A DNA stretch of 64,000 nt from Streptomyces halobius (GCF_023277745.1 NZ_CP086322.1:5022001-5086000); one strand, 5' to 3'. Positions 1 to 8,952 are shown, numbered from the stretch's first letter. The notes: generated by a model from the letters alone, not told the origin. Numbers and translations: made by a program.

Positions 1-433
1 TGAGGACCAGTTCCCGCAGCTCCCGGTTGTCCTTGGTGTGGACGAGCAGCAGCACATCGAAATCGCCGCTGACCAGCGCGATGTGGGTGGCCCCGGGCAG
101 CGCCGTGAGCTGCTCGCGCACGGTCCGCCAGGAGTTTTGCACGATCTTGAGCGTGACATACGCGGAAGCGCCCTGGCCTGCGCGTTCCTGATCGACGCGG
201 GCGCCGAAGCCGCGTATCACGCCGTCGTCCAGCAGCCGGTTGATCCGGGCGTAGGCATTGGCGCGCGAGACATGGACCCGTTCGGCGACGGAGCGTATCG
301 AGGCCCGGCCGTCGGTCTGCAGCATGCGCAGGATCGAGCGGTCGATGGTGTCCAGGGGGCGGGCGGGCGGCGCGGGCGGGGAGGAGGCCGCCGGTGACTG
401 TCCGCCGGGATTGGCCATCTGTTCGTCCTGCAT
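1..433 (-). CDS. bkdR: Lrp/AsnC-family regulator BkdR (partial, 3' end outside window)
   Basis: Reading leftwards from ATG at 433 gives MQDEQMANPGG, a short Ser/Ala/Pro-rich leader, and then a typical Lrp/AsnC winged helix. It contains IDRSILRMLQTDGRAS, the recognition-helix region VSRANAYARINRL and GVIRGFGARVD. An alpha-beta RAM effector domain follows with SGDFDVLLLVHTKDNREL and runs off the window edge. A GGGAGG Shine-Dalgarno lies about 8 nt before the chosen start; a second in-frame ATG is six codons inside. In Streptomyces the divergent neighbour of bkdA is BkdR, which controls the bkd genes in response to amino-acid or keto-acid supply. That function is inferred from family and position. 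Confidence 0.9.
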   Translation of the reverse strand, partial: MQDEQMANPGGQSPAASSPPAPPARPLDTIDRSILRMLQTDGRASIRSVAERVHVSRANAYARINRLLDDGVIRGFGARVDQERAGQGASAYVTLKIVQNSWRTVREQLTALPGATHIALVSGDFDVLLLVHTKDNRELRELVL

Positions 434-477
434 ATGGTCCCGCCTCCCCTTGGTGGACGTCCTGTCTTCATCTCAAG

Positions 478-501
478 CTGTGGAGAACCGTTTGTCCACA
501 G
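478..501. promoter_or_regulatory. Inverted pair of DnaA-box-like 9-mers between bkdR and bkdA1
   Basis: TTGTCCACA on the + strand (492-500) equals the preferred Streptomyces DnaA box. Its partner on the - strand (479-487) reads TTCTCCACA, one base off. Together they form a CTGTGGA/TCCACAG inverted repeat inside the bkdR-bkdA1 intergenic region. It could equally be a dyad for another regulator; DnaA binding is inferred from the match only. Confidence 0.4.
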
Positions 502-656
502 GCTTTGCCCGCCTGTAGCCAAAATGCATCAGCGACCGAACAATCGGTAGGGAAGGCTCACCCGCCCGACCGGTTCCATCCTGCCCAACCGTCGTCCGCC
601 CGCCACCCCATATGAGGCGCTTCGCGCCACCCCTTCGATTCGAGGAGGTGCTCGTC

Positions 657-1877
657 ATGACGGTCCTTGAGCAGCCCGGCAGCAGCAGGAACACGAGCGA
701 CCTGCCCGGCCCGCCGCCCGCCTGGCGGCCGCGCGTCGATCCGGGGCCCCTCCTGCCCGACGCCGAGCCGTACCGCCTGCTGGGGACGGACGCCGCCGGC
801 CGGCTCGACCCCGGCCTGCTGACCCGGCTGTACGCCCAGCTGGTCCGCGGCCGCCGGTACAACGCCCAGGCCACGGCGCTGACCCGGCAGGGCAGGCTGG
901 CGGTCTACCCGTCCTCCACCGGGCAGGAAGCCTGCCAGGTCGCCGCCGCGCTCGCGCTCGAGGACCGGGACTGGCTCTTCCCCAGTTACCGCGACACCCT
1001 CGCGGCGGTGGCCCGTGGTCTCGACCCCGTACAGGCGCTGACGCTCCTGAGGGGCGACTGGCACACCGGCTACGACCCGCAGGAGCACCGCATCGCCCCC
1101 CTGTGCACCCCGCTGGCCACCCAACTCCCGCACGCCGTCGGCCTGGCGCACGCCGCCCGCCTCAAGGGCGACGACGTCGTGGCGCTGGCGGTCGTCGGTG
1201 ACGGCGGCACCAGCGAGGGCGATTTCCACGAGGCGCTGAATTTCGCCGCCGTCTGGCAGACGCCGGTCGTCTTCCTCGTCCAGAACAACGGCTTCGCCAT
1301 CTCCGTCCCGCTGGCCAAGCAGACCGCCGCCCCGTCCCTCGCCCACAAGGCGGTCGGCTACGGCATGCCCGGCCGCCTGGTCGACGGCAATGACGCGCCC
1401 GCGCTGCACGAGGTCCTCACCGAGGCGGTGCGGCGGGCCCGCGGAGGCGGCGGCCCCACCCTCGTCGAGGCCGTCACCTACCGCATCGAGGCGCACACCA
1501 ACGCCGACGACGCCACCCGCTACCGCACCGACTCCGAGGTCGAGACCTGGCGGGAACACGACCCGATAGCCCTTCTGGAGCACGAGTTGAGGGACCGTGA
1601 CCTGCTGACCGAGGAGTTCGTCCGGACCACCCAGGAAGGCGCCGAGGAGCTGGCGGCCGGCCTGCGGGACCGGATGAACGCCGACCCGGAGCTGGACCCG
1701 ATGGATCTGTTCACCCACGTCTTCGCCGAACAGACCAGCCAACTGCGCGAGCAGGCGGCCCAGTTGCGTGCCGAGCTGGCCGCCGAGGCCGCCGGACACC
1801 CCGAGCACACGGAACACGGCGCCCTCGCCGGAGAGCCGGCGGCCGCCGGCCGGTCCGCCCAGGAGACCAGGCCATGA
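657..1877 (+). CDS. bkdA1: Branched-chain 2-oxoacid dehydrogenase E1 alpha subunit
   Basis: This 406-residue protein is the thiamin-diphosphate-binding alpha half of the E1 decarboxylase. E1 oxidatively decarboxylates the keto-acids of Val, Leu and Ile to give starter CoA units for branched fatty acids and some polyketides. The ThDP motif starts with GDGGTSEGDF at residue 181 and ends with QNNGFAIS near 215. ATG at 657 is chosen because GAGGAGG sits 8 nt upstream; in-frame ATG 612 and GTG 648 have weaker context. The stop overlaps the bkdB1 start as ATGA, so the two are probably translationally coupled. The last ~40 residues are Ala/Glu-rich and probably disordered. Confidence 0.93.
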   Translation: MTVLEQPGSSRNTSDLPGPPPAWRPRVDPGPLLPDAEPYRLLGTDAAGRLDPGLLTRLYAQLVRGRRYNAQATALTRQGRLAVYPSSTGQEACQVAAALALEDRDWLFPSYRDTLAAVARGLDPVQALTLLRGDWHTGYDPQEHRIAPLCTPLATQLPHAVGLAHAARLKGDDVVALAVVGDGGTSEGDFHEALNFAAVWQTPVVFLVQNNGFAISVPLAKQTAAPSLAHKAVGYGMPGRLVDGNDAPALHEVLTEAVRRARGGGGPTLVEAVTYRIEAHTNADDATRYRTDSEVETWREHDPIALLEHELRDRDLLTEEFVRTTQEGAEELAAGLRDRMNADPELDPMDLFTHVFAEQTSQLREQAAQLRAELAAEAAGHPEHTEHGALAGEPAAAGRSAQETRP

Positions 1878-2908
1878 CGACCACCGCCCCGGAGACCGCC
1901 CGCAAACCCGCCACGATGGCGCAGGCGCTGACCCGCGCCCTGCACGACGCCATGGCCGCCGACCCGTCCGTCCACGTCATGGGCGAGGACGTCGGCACCC
2001 TGGGCGGCGTCTTCCGGGTCACCGACGGCCTGGCCAGGGAGTTCGGCGAGGACCGCTGCAGCGACACGCCGCTCGCCGAGGCCGGCATCCTCGGCACGGC
2101 CGTCGGCATGGCCATGTACGGGCTGCGGCCGGTCGTCGAGATGCAGTTCGACGCCTTCGCCTATCCGGCGTTCGAGCAGCTCATCAGCCATGTCGCACGG
2201 ATGCGCAACCGCACCCGCGGCGCCGTTCCGATGCCACTGACCATGCGCGTCCCGTACGGCGGCGGAATCGGCGGGGTCGAGCACCACAGCGACTCCTCCG
2301 AGGCGTACTACCTCGCCACCCCCGGCATCCAGGTCGTCACCCCGGCGACCGTCGCGGACGCCTACGGGCTGCTGCGCGCCGCCATCGCCTCCGACGACCC
2401 GGTGGTCTTCCTCGAACCCAAGCGGCTGTACTGGTCCAAGGACGACTGGTCGCCCGACGCGCCCACACAGGTCGCCCCCATAGGCCGCGCCGAGATCCGG
2501 CGCCCCGGTGCGAACGCCACGCTGATCACGTACGGCCCGTCGCTGCCGGTCTGTATGGAGGCCGCCGAGGCCGCCCGTGCGGAGGGCTGGGACCTCGAAG
2601 TCGTCGATCTGCGCTCGCTGATGCCGTTCGACGACGACACGGTGTGCGCCTCGGTGCGGCGCACCGGGCGCGCGGTGATCGTCCATGAGTCCAACGGGTT
2701 CGGCGGTCCCGGAGGGGAGATCGCCGCGCGGATCACGGAGCGCTGCTTCCACCACCTGGAGGCGCCGGTGCTGCGCGTCGCCGGTTTCGACATCCCGTAT
2801 CCGCCGCCGATGCTGGAGCGGCACCATCTGCCGGGCGTGGACCGGATTCTGGACACAGTAGCCCGCCTCCAGTGGGAGTCGGACTGGACCGAGGGGTGTG
2901 GTGCGTAA
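1874..2908 (+). CDS. bkdB1: Branched-chain 2-oxoacid dehydrogenase E1 beta subunit
   Basis: This 344-residue transketolase-like beta subunit pairs with BkdA1. Visible hallmarks are VMGEDVGTLGGVFRVT, DTPLAEAGILGTAVG, the conserved VPYGGGIGGVEHHSDS loop and a C-terminal transketolase-C domain with HESNGFGGPGGEIAARI. Its ATG overlaps the bkdA1 stop by four bases, and its own stop overlaps the bkdC1 start as TAATG. All three subunits therefore lie in one tightly coupled operon. Length and order match bkd and pdh E1 beta genes; assignment to bkd rather than pdh rests on the adjacent bkdR and Streptomyces synteny. Confidence 0.93.
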   Translation: MTTTAPETARKPATMAQALTRALHDAMAADPSVHVMGEDVGTLGGVFRVTDGLAREFGEDRCSDTPLAEAGILGTAVGMAMYGLRPVVEMQFDAFAYPAFEQLISHVARMRNRTRGAVPMPLTMRVPYGGGIGGVEHHSDSSEAYYLATPGIQVVTPATVADAYGLLRAAIASDDPVVFLEPKRLYWSKDDWSPDAPTQVAPIGRAEIRRPGANATLITYGPSLPVCMEAAEAARAEGWDLEVVDLRSLMPFDDDTVCASVRRTGRAVIVHESNGFGGPGGEIAARITERCFHHLEAPVLRVAGFDIPYPPPMLERHHLPGVDRILDTVARLQWESDWTEGCGA

Positions 2909-4482
2909 TGGCCGTGGTCCGTGAATTCACCCTCCCCGACCTGGGGGAAGGGCTCACCGAGGCGACGATCGTGCGCTGGCTGGTGGAGGTCGGCGAGGTG
3001 GTGGCCGTCGACCAGCCGGTGGTGGAGGTCGAGACGGCCAAGGCGATGGTGGAGGTGCCGTGCCCCTACGGGGGCGTGGTCACCGCCCGCTTCGGCGAGG
3101 AGGGGGCCGAGGTGCCGGTGGGCGCACCGCTGGTGACGGTCGCCGTGGGGGCGGCAGCGGACGCCCCGGAGGGAGGCCGGGCGGAGCCGGGGGGCAGCGC
3201 GGCGGGGGCGGCGGATGCCGGGGCCGCGGACTCCGGATCGGGGAATGTGCTCGTCGGGTACGGGACGAGCGCGGCCGCGGCGCGGCGGCGGAGGATCCGG
3301 CCGGGGAGCGGCGGGGGGCCCGCGGCGGCGGCCGGGGCTTCCGGGGCTGTGAAGGAGGCGGCTGGCGATTCGGAGGCGCCAGGCGAGTCGCGAGCTCCGG
3401 ACGGGTCTTTCGGCTCCGTCGGGCCGGAGGCGCCGGGTGAGCGGGAGGCGCCGGGTGAATCGCCGGAGCCGGACGGGTCGGGGGCGCCAGGCGGCCCGGA
3501 CGCGCTGGACGGGTCGGGGGCGGCGGACGCGGAAGGCCGTATGGTGGCCGCGGAGAGCCGTACGGTGGCCGTCATCTCGCCGCTGGTGCGGCGGATGGCG
3601 CGGGAACACGGTGTGGATCTGCGGGAGTTGACGGGCTCCGGGCGGGACGGGCTGATTCTCCGTACGGACGTCGAGCGGGCGATCCGGGCACGGGAGACGG
3701 CGGGAGCGGCGGGCACGGCGGGAGCCGGTGGGGCGGCAGCGGTGGGGGCCGCGCCCGTCTCCGGGGCCGCGGCCGCCACCGGCGCCGTACCGGACGGTGA
3801 GCGCATTCCGCTCCGGGGGATGCGGGGTGCCGCCGCCGAGAAGTTCAGCCGCAGCCGTCGGGAGATCCCGGACGCGACCTGCTGGGTGGACGCCGACGCC
3901 ACCGAACTCCTCGCCGCCCGTAGGGCGATGAACGTTCCGGGCGCCCCCAAGGTGTCGCTGCTCGCGCTGTTCGCCCGGATCTGCACGGCCGCGCTCGCGC
4001 GGTTCCCCGAGCTCAACGCCACCGTCGACACCACGACCCAGGAGATCGTCCGGCTGCCCGCCGTCCATCTGGGCTTCGCCGCGCAGACCGACCGCGGCCT
4101 CGTCGTACCGGTGGTACGGGACGCGCACGCCCGGACGGTCGAGGAGCTGTCCGCCGAGATCACCCGGCTCACCGACACCGCCCGCTCCGGCGGGCTGTCC
4201 CTCGCCGAGCTGACCCACGGCACCTTCACCCTCAACAACTACGGCGTCTTCGGGGTCGACGGCTCCACGCCGATCATCAACCACCCCGAGGCCGGCATGC
4301 TCGGTGTCGGCCGAATAGCCGCCAAACCCTGGGTGCACAACGGCGAGTTGGCCGTCCGGCAGGTCGTCCAGCTCTCGTTCACCTTCGACCACCGGGTGTG
4401 CGACGGCGCCACAGCGGGCGGTTTCCTGCGGTTCGTGGCCGACTGTGTGGAGCAGCCCGCAGTGCTGCTGCGCACGCTGTGA
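2908..4482 (+). CDS. bkdC1: Branched-chain 2-oxoacid dehydrogenase E2 (dihydrolipoyl acyltransferase)
   Basis: This 524-residue E2 core protein has three parts. An N-terminal lipoyl domain carries the lipoylated Lys45 in VETAKAMVEV. A very long, low-complexity Ala/Gly/Pro/Glu linker occupies roughly residues 80-215. A peripheral-subunit-binding domain (ISPLVRRMAREHGVDLREL, about 220-258) precedes a CAT-type acyltransferase domain ending in DHRVCDG, with catalytic His495 and Asp499. The linker repeats short APGE/PDGS-like units and is unusually long. No E3 (lipoamide dehydrogenase) gene lies in the window, so E3 must come from elsewhere. ATG 2908 is preferred over an upstream in-frame GTG. Confidence 0.93.
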   Translation: MAVVREFTLPDLGEGLTEATIVRWLVEVGEVVAVDQPVVEVETAKAMVEVPCPYGGVVTARFGEEGAEVPVGAPLVTVAVGAAADAPEGGRAEPGGSAAGAADAGAADSGSGNVLVGYGTSAAAARRRRIRPGSGGGPAAAAGASGAVKEAAGDSEAPGESRAPDGSFGSVGPEAPGEREAPGESPEPDGSGAPGGPDALDGSGAADAEGRMVAAESRTVAVISPLVRRMAREHGVDLRELTGSGRDGLILRTDVERAIRARETAGAAGTAGAGGAAAVGAAPVSGAAAATGAVPDGERIPLRGMRGAAAEKFSRSRREIPDATCWVDADATELLAARRAMNVPGAPKVSLLALFARICTAALARFPELNATVDTTTQEIVRLPAVHLGFAAQTDRGLVVPVVRDAHARTVEELSAEITRLTDTARSGGLSLAELTHGTFTLNNYGVFGVDGSTPIINHPEAGMLGVGRIAAKPWVHNGELAVRQVVQLSFTFDHRVCDGATAGGFLRFVADCVEQPAVLLRTL

Positions 4483-4605
4483 CGGCGTGCACCTCACTCC
4501 GTGCACCGTGAAAGCTCTGGCTCCGAGAACCACACTCCGTGCGCGGGCAAAGCTCTGACACCGTGACGGCTGTGTGATCGCGGTGTTCGCGGTGATACTC
4601 ATGGG

Positions 4606-5493
4606 GTGAGCGACCACACCGACTACGACGCCATCGTGCTGGCCGGAGGCGCGGCCCGCCGGCTCGGCGGGGCGGACAAACCCGCCCTGTCCGTCGGCGG
4701 CCGCCCGCTTCTGGACCGGGTGCTCGCGGCCTGCGCCGACGCGGCGATCACCGTCGTCGTCGGCCCCAGACGCCCGGTCGCCCGCCCCGTCGTACGTGCC
4801 CTTGAGGACCCGCCCGGTGGCGGCCCGCTCGCCGCGCTGGACGCCGGCCTGCGGCACATCACCGCCCCGACCGTCCTCGTGCTCTCCGCCGACCTGCCGT
4901 TCCTGAACCCGGCCACCGTACGGAGCCTCCTGGCGGCGGCGACCCGGCCACAGCGGGACGGGGCGTTGCTGCAGGACGCGGAGGGCCGCGACCAGCCGCT
5001 GGTGGCCGCCTACCGGGCCGAATCGCTGCGCCGCGAGCTGGCCCTGCTGCGCAGCGAACACGGCACCCTGACCGGGCTGCCGCTCCGCGCCCTCTCGTCC
5101 GAGCTGGTGCTCGAACGGGTCCCGGACGCCACCTCCATGGCCTCCTTCGACTGCGACACCTGGGAAGACATCAGCGCGGCACGCGCGCGGATCAGGGAGC
5201 ATGGCAACGTGTTGGACGAATGGATCACCGCAGTCAAGGCCGAGCTGGGCATCGAACTCGATGTCGACACGGCGGTACTTCTCGACCTCGCGCGGGACGC
5301 GGCGCACGGCGTGGCCCGCCCGGCCGCACCGCTGACGACCTTCCTGGTCGGTTACACGGCGGGCCGGCAGGGCCGGGATGTGACGGAGCTTTCCCGCAGG
5401 GCGGCCGAGCTGGCCAACCGCTGGGCCGCCGAGGACGCGGACACGGGCGGCGCCGGCGGCGCCACGGGTGGCGAAGCGAAGCCCGCGGAATGA
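4606..5493 (+). CDS. MobA-like nucleotidyltransferase fused to DUF6457 domain
   Basis: The 295-residue product starts with the nucleotidyltransferase signature LAGGAARRLGGADKPALSV, which binds the nucleotide triphosphate, and continues with VLSADLPFLNP, the metal-binding Asp region of MobA-type enzymes. MobA adds GMP to molybdopterin to make the guanine dinucleotide cofactor. From about residue 200 (NVLDEWITAVKAELGIELDV) a separate helical module resembles DUF6457, which in actinobacteria occurs fused to MobA-like proteins. The GTG start has little Shine-Dalgarno support. The stop overlaps the moeA start by ATGA, which supports a molybdenum-cofactor role. The exact nucleotide specificity is not visible. 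Confidence 0.8.
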   Translation: MSDHTDYDAIVLAGGAARRLGGADKPALSVGGRPLLDRVLAACADAAITVVVGPRRPVARPVVRALEDPPGGGPLAALDAGLRHITAPTVLVLSADLPFLNPATVRSLLAAATRPQRDGALLQDAEGRDQPLVAAYRAESLRRELALLRSEHGTLTGLPLRALSSELVLERVPDATSMASFDCDTWEDISAARARIREHGNVLDEWITAVKAELGIELDVDTAVLLDLARDAAHGVARPAAPLTTFLVGYTAGRQGRDVTELSRRAAELANRWAAEDADTGGAGGATGGEAKPAE

Positions 5494-7340
5494 CCGAGGG
5501 GGAGTTCGACGCCGCGCTGGATGCGCTCGCGCCGGCCAACGGCGGGGCGGGCGGTCCGGTCAGCCGCCCCGGTGACCGTATGCATACCCACCCGCGCGTG
5601 CACACGGACGCGGATACGTATGTGCATACGGACACGTATGCACATACGGGTACGCATGGGCATACGCCTCAGGACACGGTGGCGGGCATGTCCGCGACGT
5701 GCGCCGCACACCACGCATCCGGCTCCGGAGAACCGTCCGGCACCGGCCCCGGCGGACCGTCCGGCACCGGCCCCGGCGGACCGTCCGGGACCGGCACAGG
5801 CCCTGGCGGACCGTCCGGGACCGGCCCCGGCCCCGGGGTACCGTCCAGCCCTGGCGACCGGTCCGGCCCCGCCCCCGGCTCCGGCGACCCCGCGCGTCCG
5901 AAAGCCCCCACCACCTCCGGTCCACGCCCACCCCGCCCCATCCCTCCCGGGCCCCGTGCCCACTCCACCCCCTGGCGGACGGCCCGTGAAATCGCCGGGC
6001 GTGCGGTGTCCGGGCCGCCCGTGCCCACCGCATCGCTGCTGGCCGACGCGCTCGGCCGGACGCTCGCCGAGCCCCTCACCGCCCTCAGCGACCTGCCGTC
6101 CTTCGACACCTCGGCGATGGATGGCTGGGCGGTCTCCGGCCCCGGCCCCTGGTACATCGACCGCCCCGGGGGCGACCGGACAACGGCCGAGGCCAAGCAG
6201 CCGACGGACGCGATCAAGGAGCCGGCCGACAAGACCGCCGACACCACCGACACCACCGACAAGACCGCTCACGACACGGCTCACGACACCGCCCACCCGG
6301 GGATCCTCGCCGGACACGCCCCCACCGAACCGCTCCCCGATGGTCATGCGATCCGGATCGCCACCGGCGCGCGCGTCCCGCCGGGCGCCACCGCCGTGCT
6401 GCGCAGCGAGCACGGCGAGGTCCGTGACCTGGCCGACGGCCGGACGCGACTGTACGCGCCGCGGCCCGTGTCGCCGGGCCAGGACATCCGTCCGCGCGGC
6501 CAGGAGTGCCGCCGCGGCGACCAACTGCTGCCCGCCGGCACCCTGGTGACCCCCGCAGTCCTCGGTCTGGCCGCGGCCGCCGGCTACGACGAGCTGACCG
6601 CGTACCCCCGCCCGCGCGTGGAAGTCCTCGTCCTGGGCGATGAGTTGCTGCAGCACGGACTCCCCCAGGAGGGCCGGATCCGCGATGCGCTCGGCCCGAT
6701 GATCGCCCCCTGGCTGCGTGCCCTGGGAGCCGACGCGGCCCCGGCACGCCATCTCGCGGACGACGCCGACACGCTGTACGCCGCCATCGCCACCTCCACC
6801 GCCGAGGTGCTCATCACCACCGGGGGCACGGCGTCGGGCCCCGTCGACCATGTGCACCCCACGCTGCGCCGCCTGGGCGCGGAGGTGCTGGTGGACGGGG
6901 TGGCGGTGCGCCCCGGGCACCCGATGCTGCTCGCCCGCCTCGGCCCGCGCCGTCATCTCGTCGGCCTCCCCGGCAACCCCCTCGCCGCGGTCTCCGGCCT
7001 GCTCACCCTCGCCGAACCGCTGCTCCGCACGCTGGCCGCACGCCGTCCCGCCGCGGCGCGCCGTACACCACTGTTCGGCTCCGTGCACGGTCACCCGCAC
7101 GACACCCGGCTGGTCCCGGTCGCCCATCGCGACGACGCCCGCTACGGCCTGACGGCGGAGCCGCTGCGCTTCCACGGCCCGGCCATGCTCCGCGGGATCG
7201 CCGCCGCCGATGCGCTGGCCGTCGTCCCGCCCGGCGGCGCGGACCGCGGCACCGAGGTCGAACTCCTTGAACTCCCCTGGTCAGCAGGCGGATTGACGGA
7301 CTGGTCCAGCTCCGACGGATGGTCCAGCTCCGACGGGTGA
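5490..7340 (+). CDS. moeA: Molybdopterin molybdenumtransferase MoeA with low-complexity extensions
   Basis: MoeA inserts molybdate into adenylylated molybdopterin. The core begins near residue 158 (WRTAREIAGRAV) and shows SFDTSAMDGWAV, IRIATGARVPPGATAV, VLVLGDEL, ITTGGTASGPVDHV and GLPGNPLAAVSG, all family hallmarks. At 616 residues it is about 200 longer than usual. Residues 31-62 form a His/Thr-rich segment, 75-125 a run of GPSGTGPG-like repeats, and a Lys/Thr/Asp/His-rich insert follows the SAMDGW motif. The C-terminus adds a tandem WSSSDG repeat. A His-rich arm might bind metal, but this is a guess. Start ATG 5490 overlaps the preceding stop. Confidence 0.88.
   Translation: MTEGEFDAALDALAPANGGAGGPVSRPGDRMHTHPRVHTDADTYVHTDTYAHTGTHGHTPQDTVAGMSATCAAHHASGSGEPSGTGPGGPSGTGPGGPSGTGTGPGGPSGTGPGPGVPSSPGDRSGPAPGSGDPARPKAPTTSGPRPPRPIPPGPRAHSTPWRTAREIAGRAVSGPPVPTASLLADALGRTLAEPLTALSDLPSFDTSAMDGWAVSGPGPWYIDRPGGDRTTAEAKQPTDAIKEPADKTADTTDTTDKTAHDTAHDTAHPGILAGHAPTEPLPDGHAIRIATGARVPPGATAVLRSEHGEVRDLADGRTRLYAPRPVSPGQDIRPRGQECRRGDQLLPAGTLVTPAVLGLAAAAGYDELTAYPRPRVEVLVLGDELLQHGLPQEGRIRDALGPMIAPWLRALGADAAPARHLADDADTLYAAIATSTAEVLITTGGTASGPVDHVHPTLRRLGAEVLVDGVAVRPGHPMLLARLGPRRHLVGLPGNPLAAVSGLLTLAEPLLRTLAARRPAAARRTPLFGSVHGHPHDTRLVPVAHRDDARYGLTAEPLRFHGPAMLRGIAAADALAVVPPGGADRGTEVELLELPWSAGGLTDWSSSDGWSSSDG
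5617..5648. repeat. 14-bp perfect inverted repeat inside moeA His/Thr-rich segment
   Basis: CGTATGTGCATACG (5617-5630) and its exact reverse complement (5635-5648) are separated by GACA. Each arm is itself nearly palindromic and largely alternating purine-pyrimidine. The stretch is much AT-richer than the surrounding coding DNA and encodes the His/Thr/Tyr repeats of MoeA. Confidence 0.7.
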
Positions 7341-7697
7341 TACGACCCCGGCGCCCGCACGGACCCGGAGGATTCCACCGGAGACGCCGGGGGAAGCTCC
7401 CGTCCCAGGAAGCCGCGGCGCAGCGTCCTGCCGGCGATCAGCATCCTGCGCGCGCTGTCCGACCCCGGCGACGACGAGACCCCCTTCCTGGTCGGCTTCC
7501 TGATGAAGGGCGACGGCCTGATGCGCCTGTACGTGCAACACCCCGGCCGCACAGGCACCATCGGCGCCGACATCCACCTGACCGACATGCTCACCGCTGA
7601 TCGCCTCACTCCCTCCCTCATCGAGGAAGAGGAACGCCACCAGCCGGCCCCGGACGGCCCGCACTGCGATCTCCTCGTGGACCTGACCGCCTGGTAG
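7341..7697 (+). pseudogene. Coding remnant in frame with moeA after its stop; function unrecognised
   Basis: Directly after the moeA TGA the same frame stays open for 118 codons to TAG at 7695-7697. From about 7420 it has strong Streptomyces codon bias (nearly all third positions G or C) and reads like real protein: SVLPAISILRALSDPGDD, PFLVGFLMKGDGLMRLYVQ, HPGRTGTIGADIHLTDML. There is no ATG, GTG or TTG before the internal ATG at 7503, so on its own it could only give a 64-residue peptide. I do not recognise the family. It may be a gene fragment left at the edge of the 7.3-9.7 kb scar, or an extension reached by stop-codon readthrough. The 136 bp after it hold no gene I can support. Confidence 0.4.
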
Positions 7698-7833
7698 GGC
7701 TACTGCACCTCGACCCAGCGCTTTCAACCCATCCTCTTGTTCCACTCATGCGCGAAGATCCGGTACGCGGTCATCCGCCGCGAACCGGACCCGTCGAAGC
7801 GGGGCACTGCCGCCGGTCGGCACTGTTTCGAGC

Positions 7834-8952
7834 TCAGACCGCGCGGTCGCTCGACGCAGCAGCCCGCCGAATGGTGATGAGCCGGTCCGTGAGCTGGAGC
7901 GTCGCGGCCTCCGGATGGGTGTAGTCCAGCACCCTGTGCCCGCGTACGACGGCCACGACCAGGTCATCGCACTCACGGGGGGAACCCCCTGCCTCGGCCT
8001 TCGTCACCGGACGCTCTTTGAGGTCCAGTCCGCCGCCGGAGGTCATCAGATCTTCCAGGACGGTGCCTGCGTGCGGACTGGCCATCGACACACCGAGCAG
8101 GCGACCCGCTGAACTGGAACTCGTGACCACCGTGTCGGCCCCGCTCTGCTTCAACAAGGGAACGTTCTCGTCCTCCCGGACCGCCACCACGATGGAGGCA
8201 CGCTTGTTGAGCTGGCGTGCCGTGAGCGTCGCCAGGGCTGCGGTGTCGTCTCGCTGGGCTGCGATGACGATCTTCGAGGCCCGCTGCAGCTCCGCCCTGC
8301 GAAGAGTCTCGGAACGGGTCGCATCCCCGAGGACGCCCACCAACCCGTCGGCGCTTGCGGCATCCACCACCTTCTGCTGAGGATCGACCACGACGATCTG
8401 TTCCTTGGGAACGCCCTGACCGACCAAGGTTTCTACGGTGTGGCGACCCTTGGTCCCGTACCCGATGACAACGACGTGATCTCGCATACGGGACCTCCAG
8501 CGGTGAACACGTACCTGCTGCCGAGTACGTTCGGTGAGCACTTCGAGCGTGGTGCCGACCAAGATGATCAGGAACAGGATGCGCAGTGGCGTGACCGCCA
8601 GGGCGGTGATCAGTCGTGCACCGTCGCTGACGGGTGTGATGTCACCGTAGCCCGTGGTCGACAGGGACACGGTCGCGTAGTACACCGCATCAAGGAGATC
8701 GACATCCCCGTCGGCGTTGTCGTGGTACCCCGCTCGGTCGATCCACACGATAACCGTCGTGAGCGCCAGGACCAGGAGTGCCATGACAAGCCGACGGAGG
8801 ACCTGTTGGAGCGGTGGCGTCAGGCGTTGGACGGGCATGACGATGGACCGCCCGGCCTCGGTCGCTTCCTCTGTCTCGGTGCGTGAGCGGGACCAGAGCG
8901 AGCGGAAAGCAGAGAATCTACCCGTCCTGAGCGGCGGCTTTACTTGTCTCAT
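7834..8952 (-). CDS. Two-TM potassium channel with C-terminal RCK (TrkA-N) domain
   Basis: This 372-residue membrane protein has a first TM helix (VMALLVLALTTVIVW), a pore loop with the K+ selectivity filter STTGYGDITP, and a second TM helix (LRILFLIILVGTTLEVL). A cytoplasmic RCK domain follows with the Rossmann motif VVVIGYGTKGRHTVETL and VVDPQQKVVDAA; RCK domains gate such channels through nucleotide or ion binding. ATG 8952 is preferred because GAGGAG lies 8 nt upstream; ATG 8838 would remove 38 residues and lacks a good site. The open frame continues upstream to 9438, but only through Nudix-pseudogene DNA. The gene opposes a truncated paralogue at 9692. Confidence 0.85.
   Translation of the reverse strand: MRQVKPPLRTGRFSAFRSLWSRSRTETEEATEAGRSIVMPVQRLTPPLQQVLRRLVMALLVLALTTVIVWIDRAGYHDNADGDVDLLDAVYYATVSLSTTGYGDITPVSDGARLITALAVTPLRILFLIILVGTTLEVLTERTRQQVRVHRWRSRMRDHVVVIGYGTKGRHTVETLVGQGVPKEQIVVVDPQQKVVDAASADGLVGVLGDATRSETLRRAELQRASKIVIAAQRDDTAALATLTARQLNKRASIVVAVREDENVPLLKQSGADTVVTSSSSAGRLLGVSMASPHAGTVLEDLMTSGGGLDLKERPVTKAEAGGSPRECDDLVVAVVRGHRVLDYTHPEAATLQLTDRLITIRRAAASSDRAV

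Noticed and set aside
2362..5307. 981-codon minus-strand open frame
   Set aside because: Lies opposite bkdB1, bkdC1 and the MobA-like gene, which have clear family motifs and codon bias; the antisense product has none.
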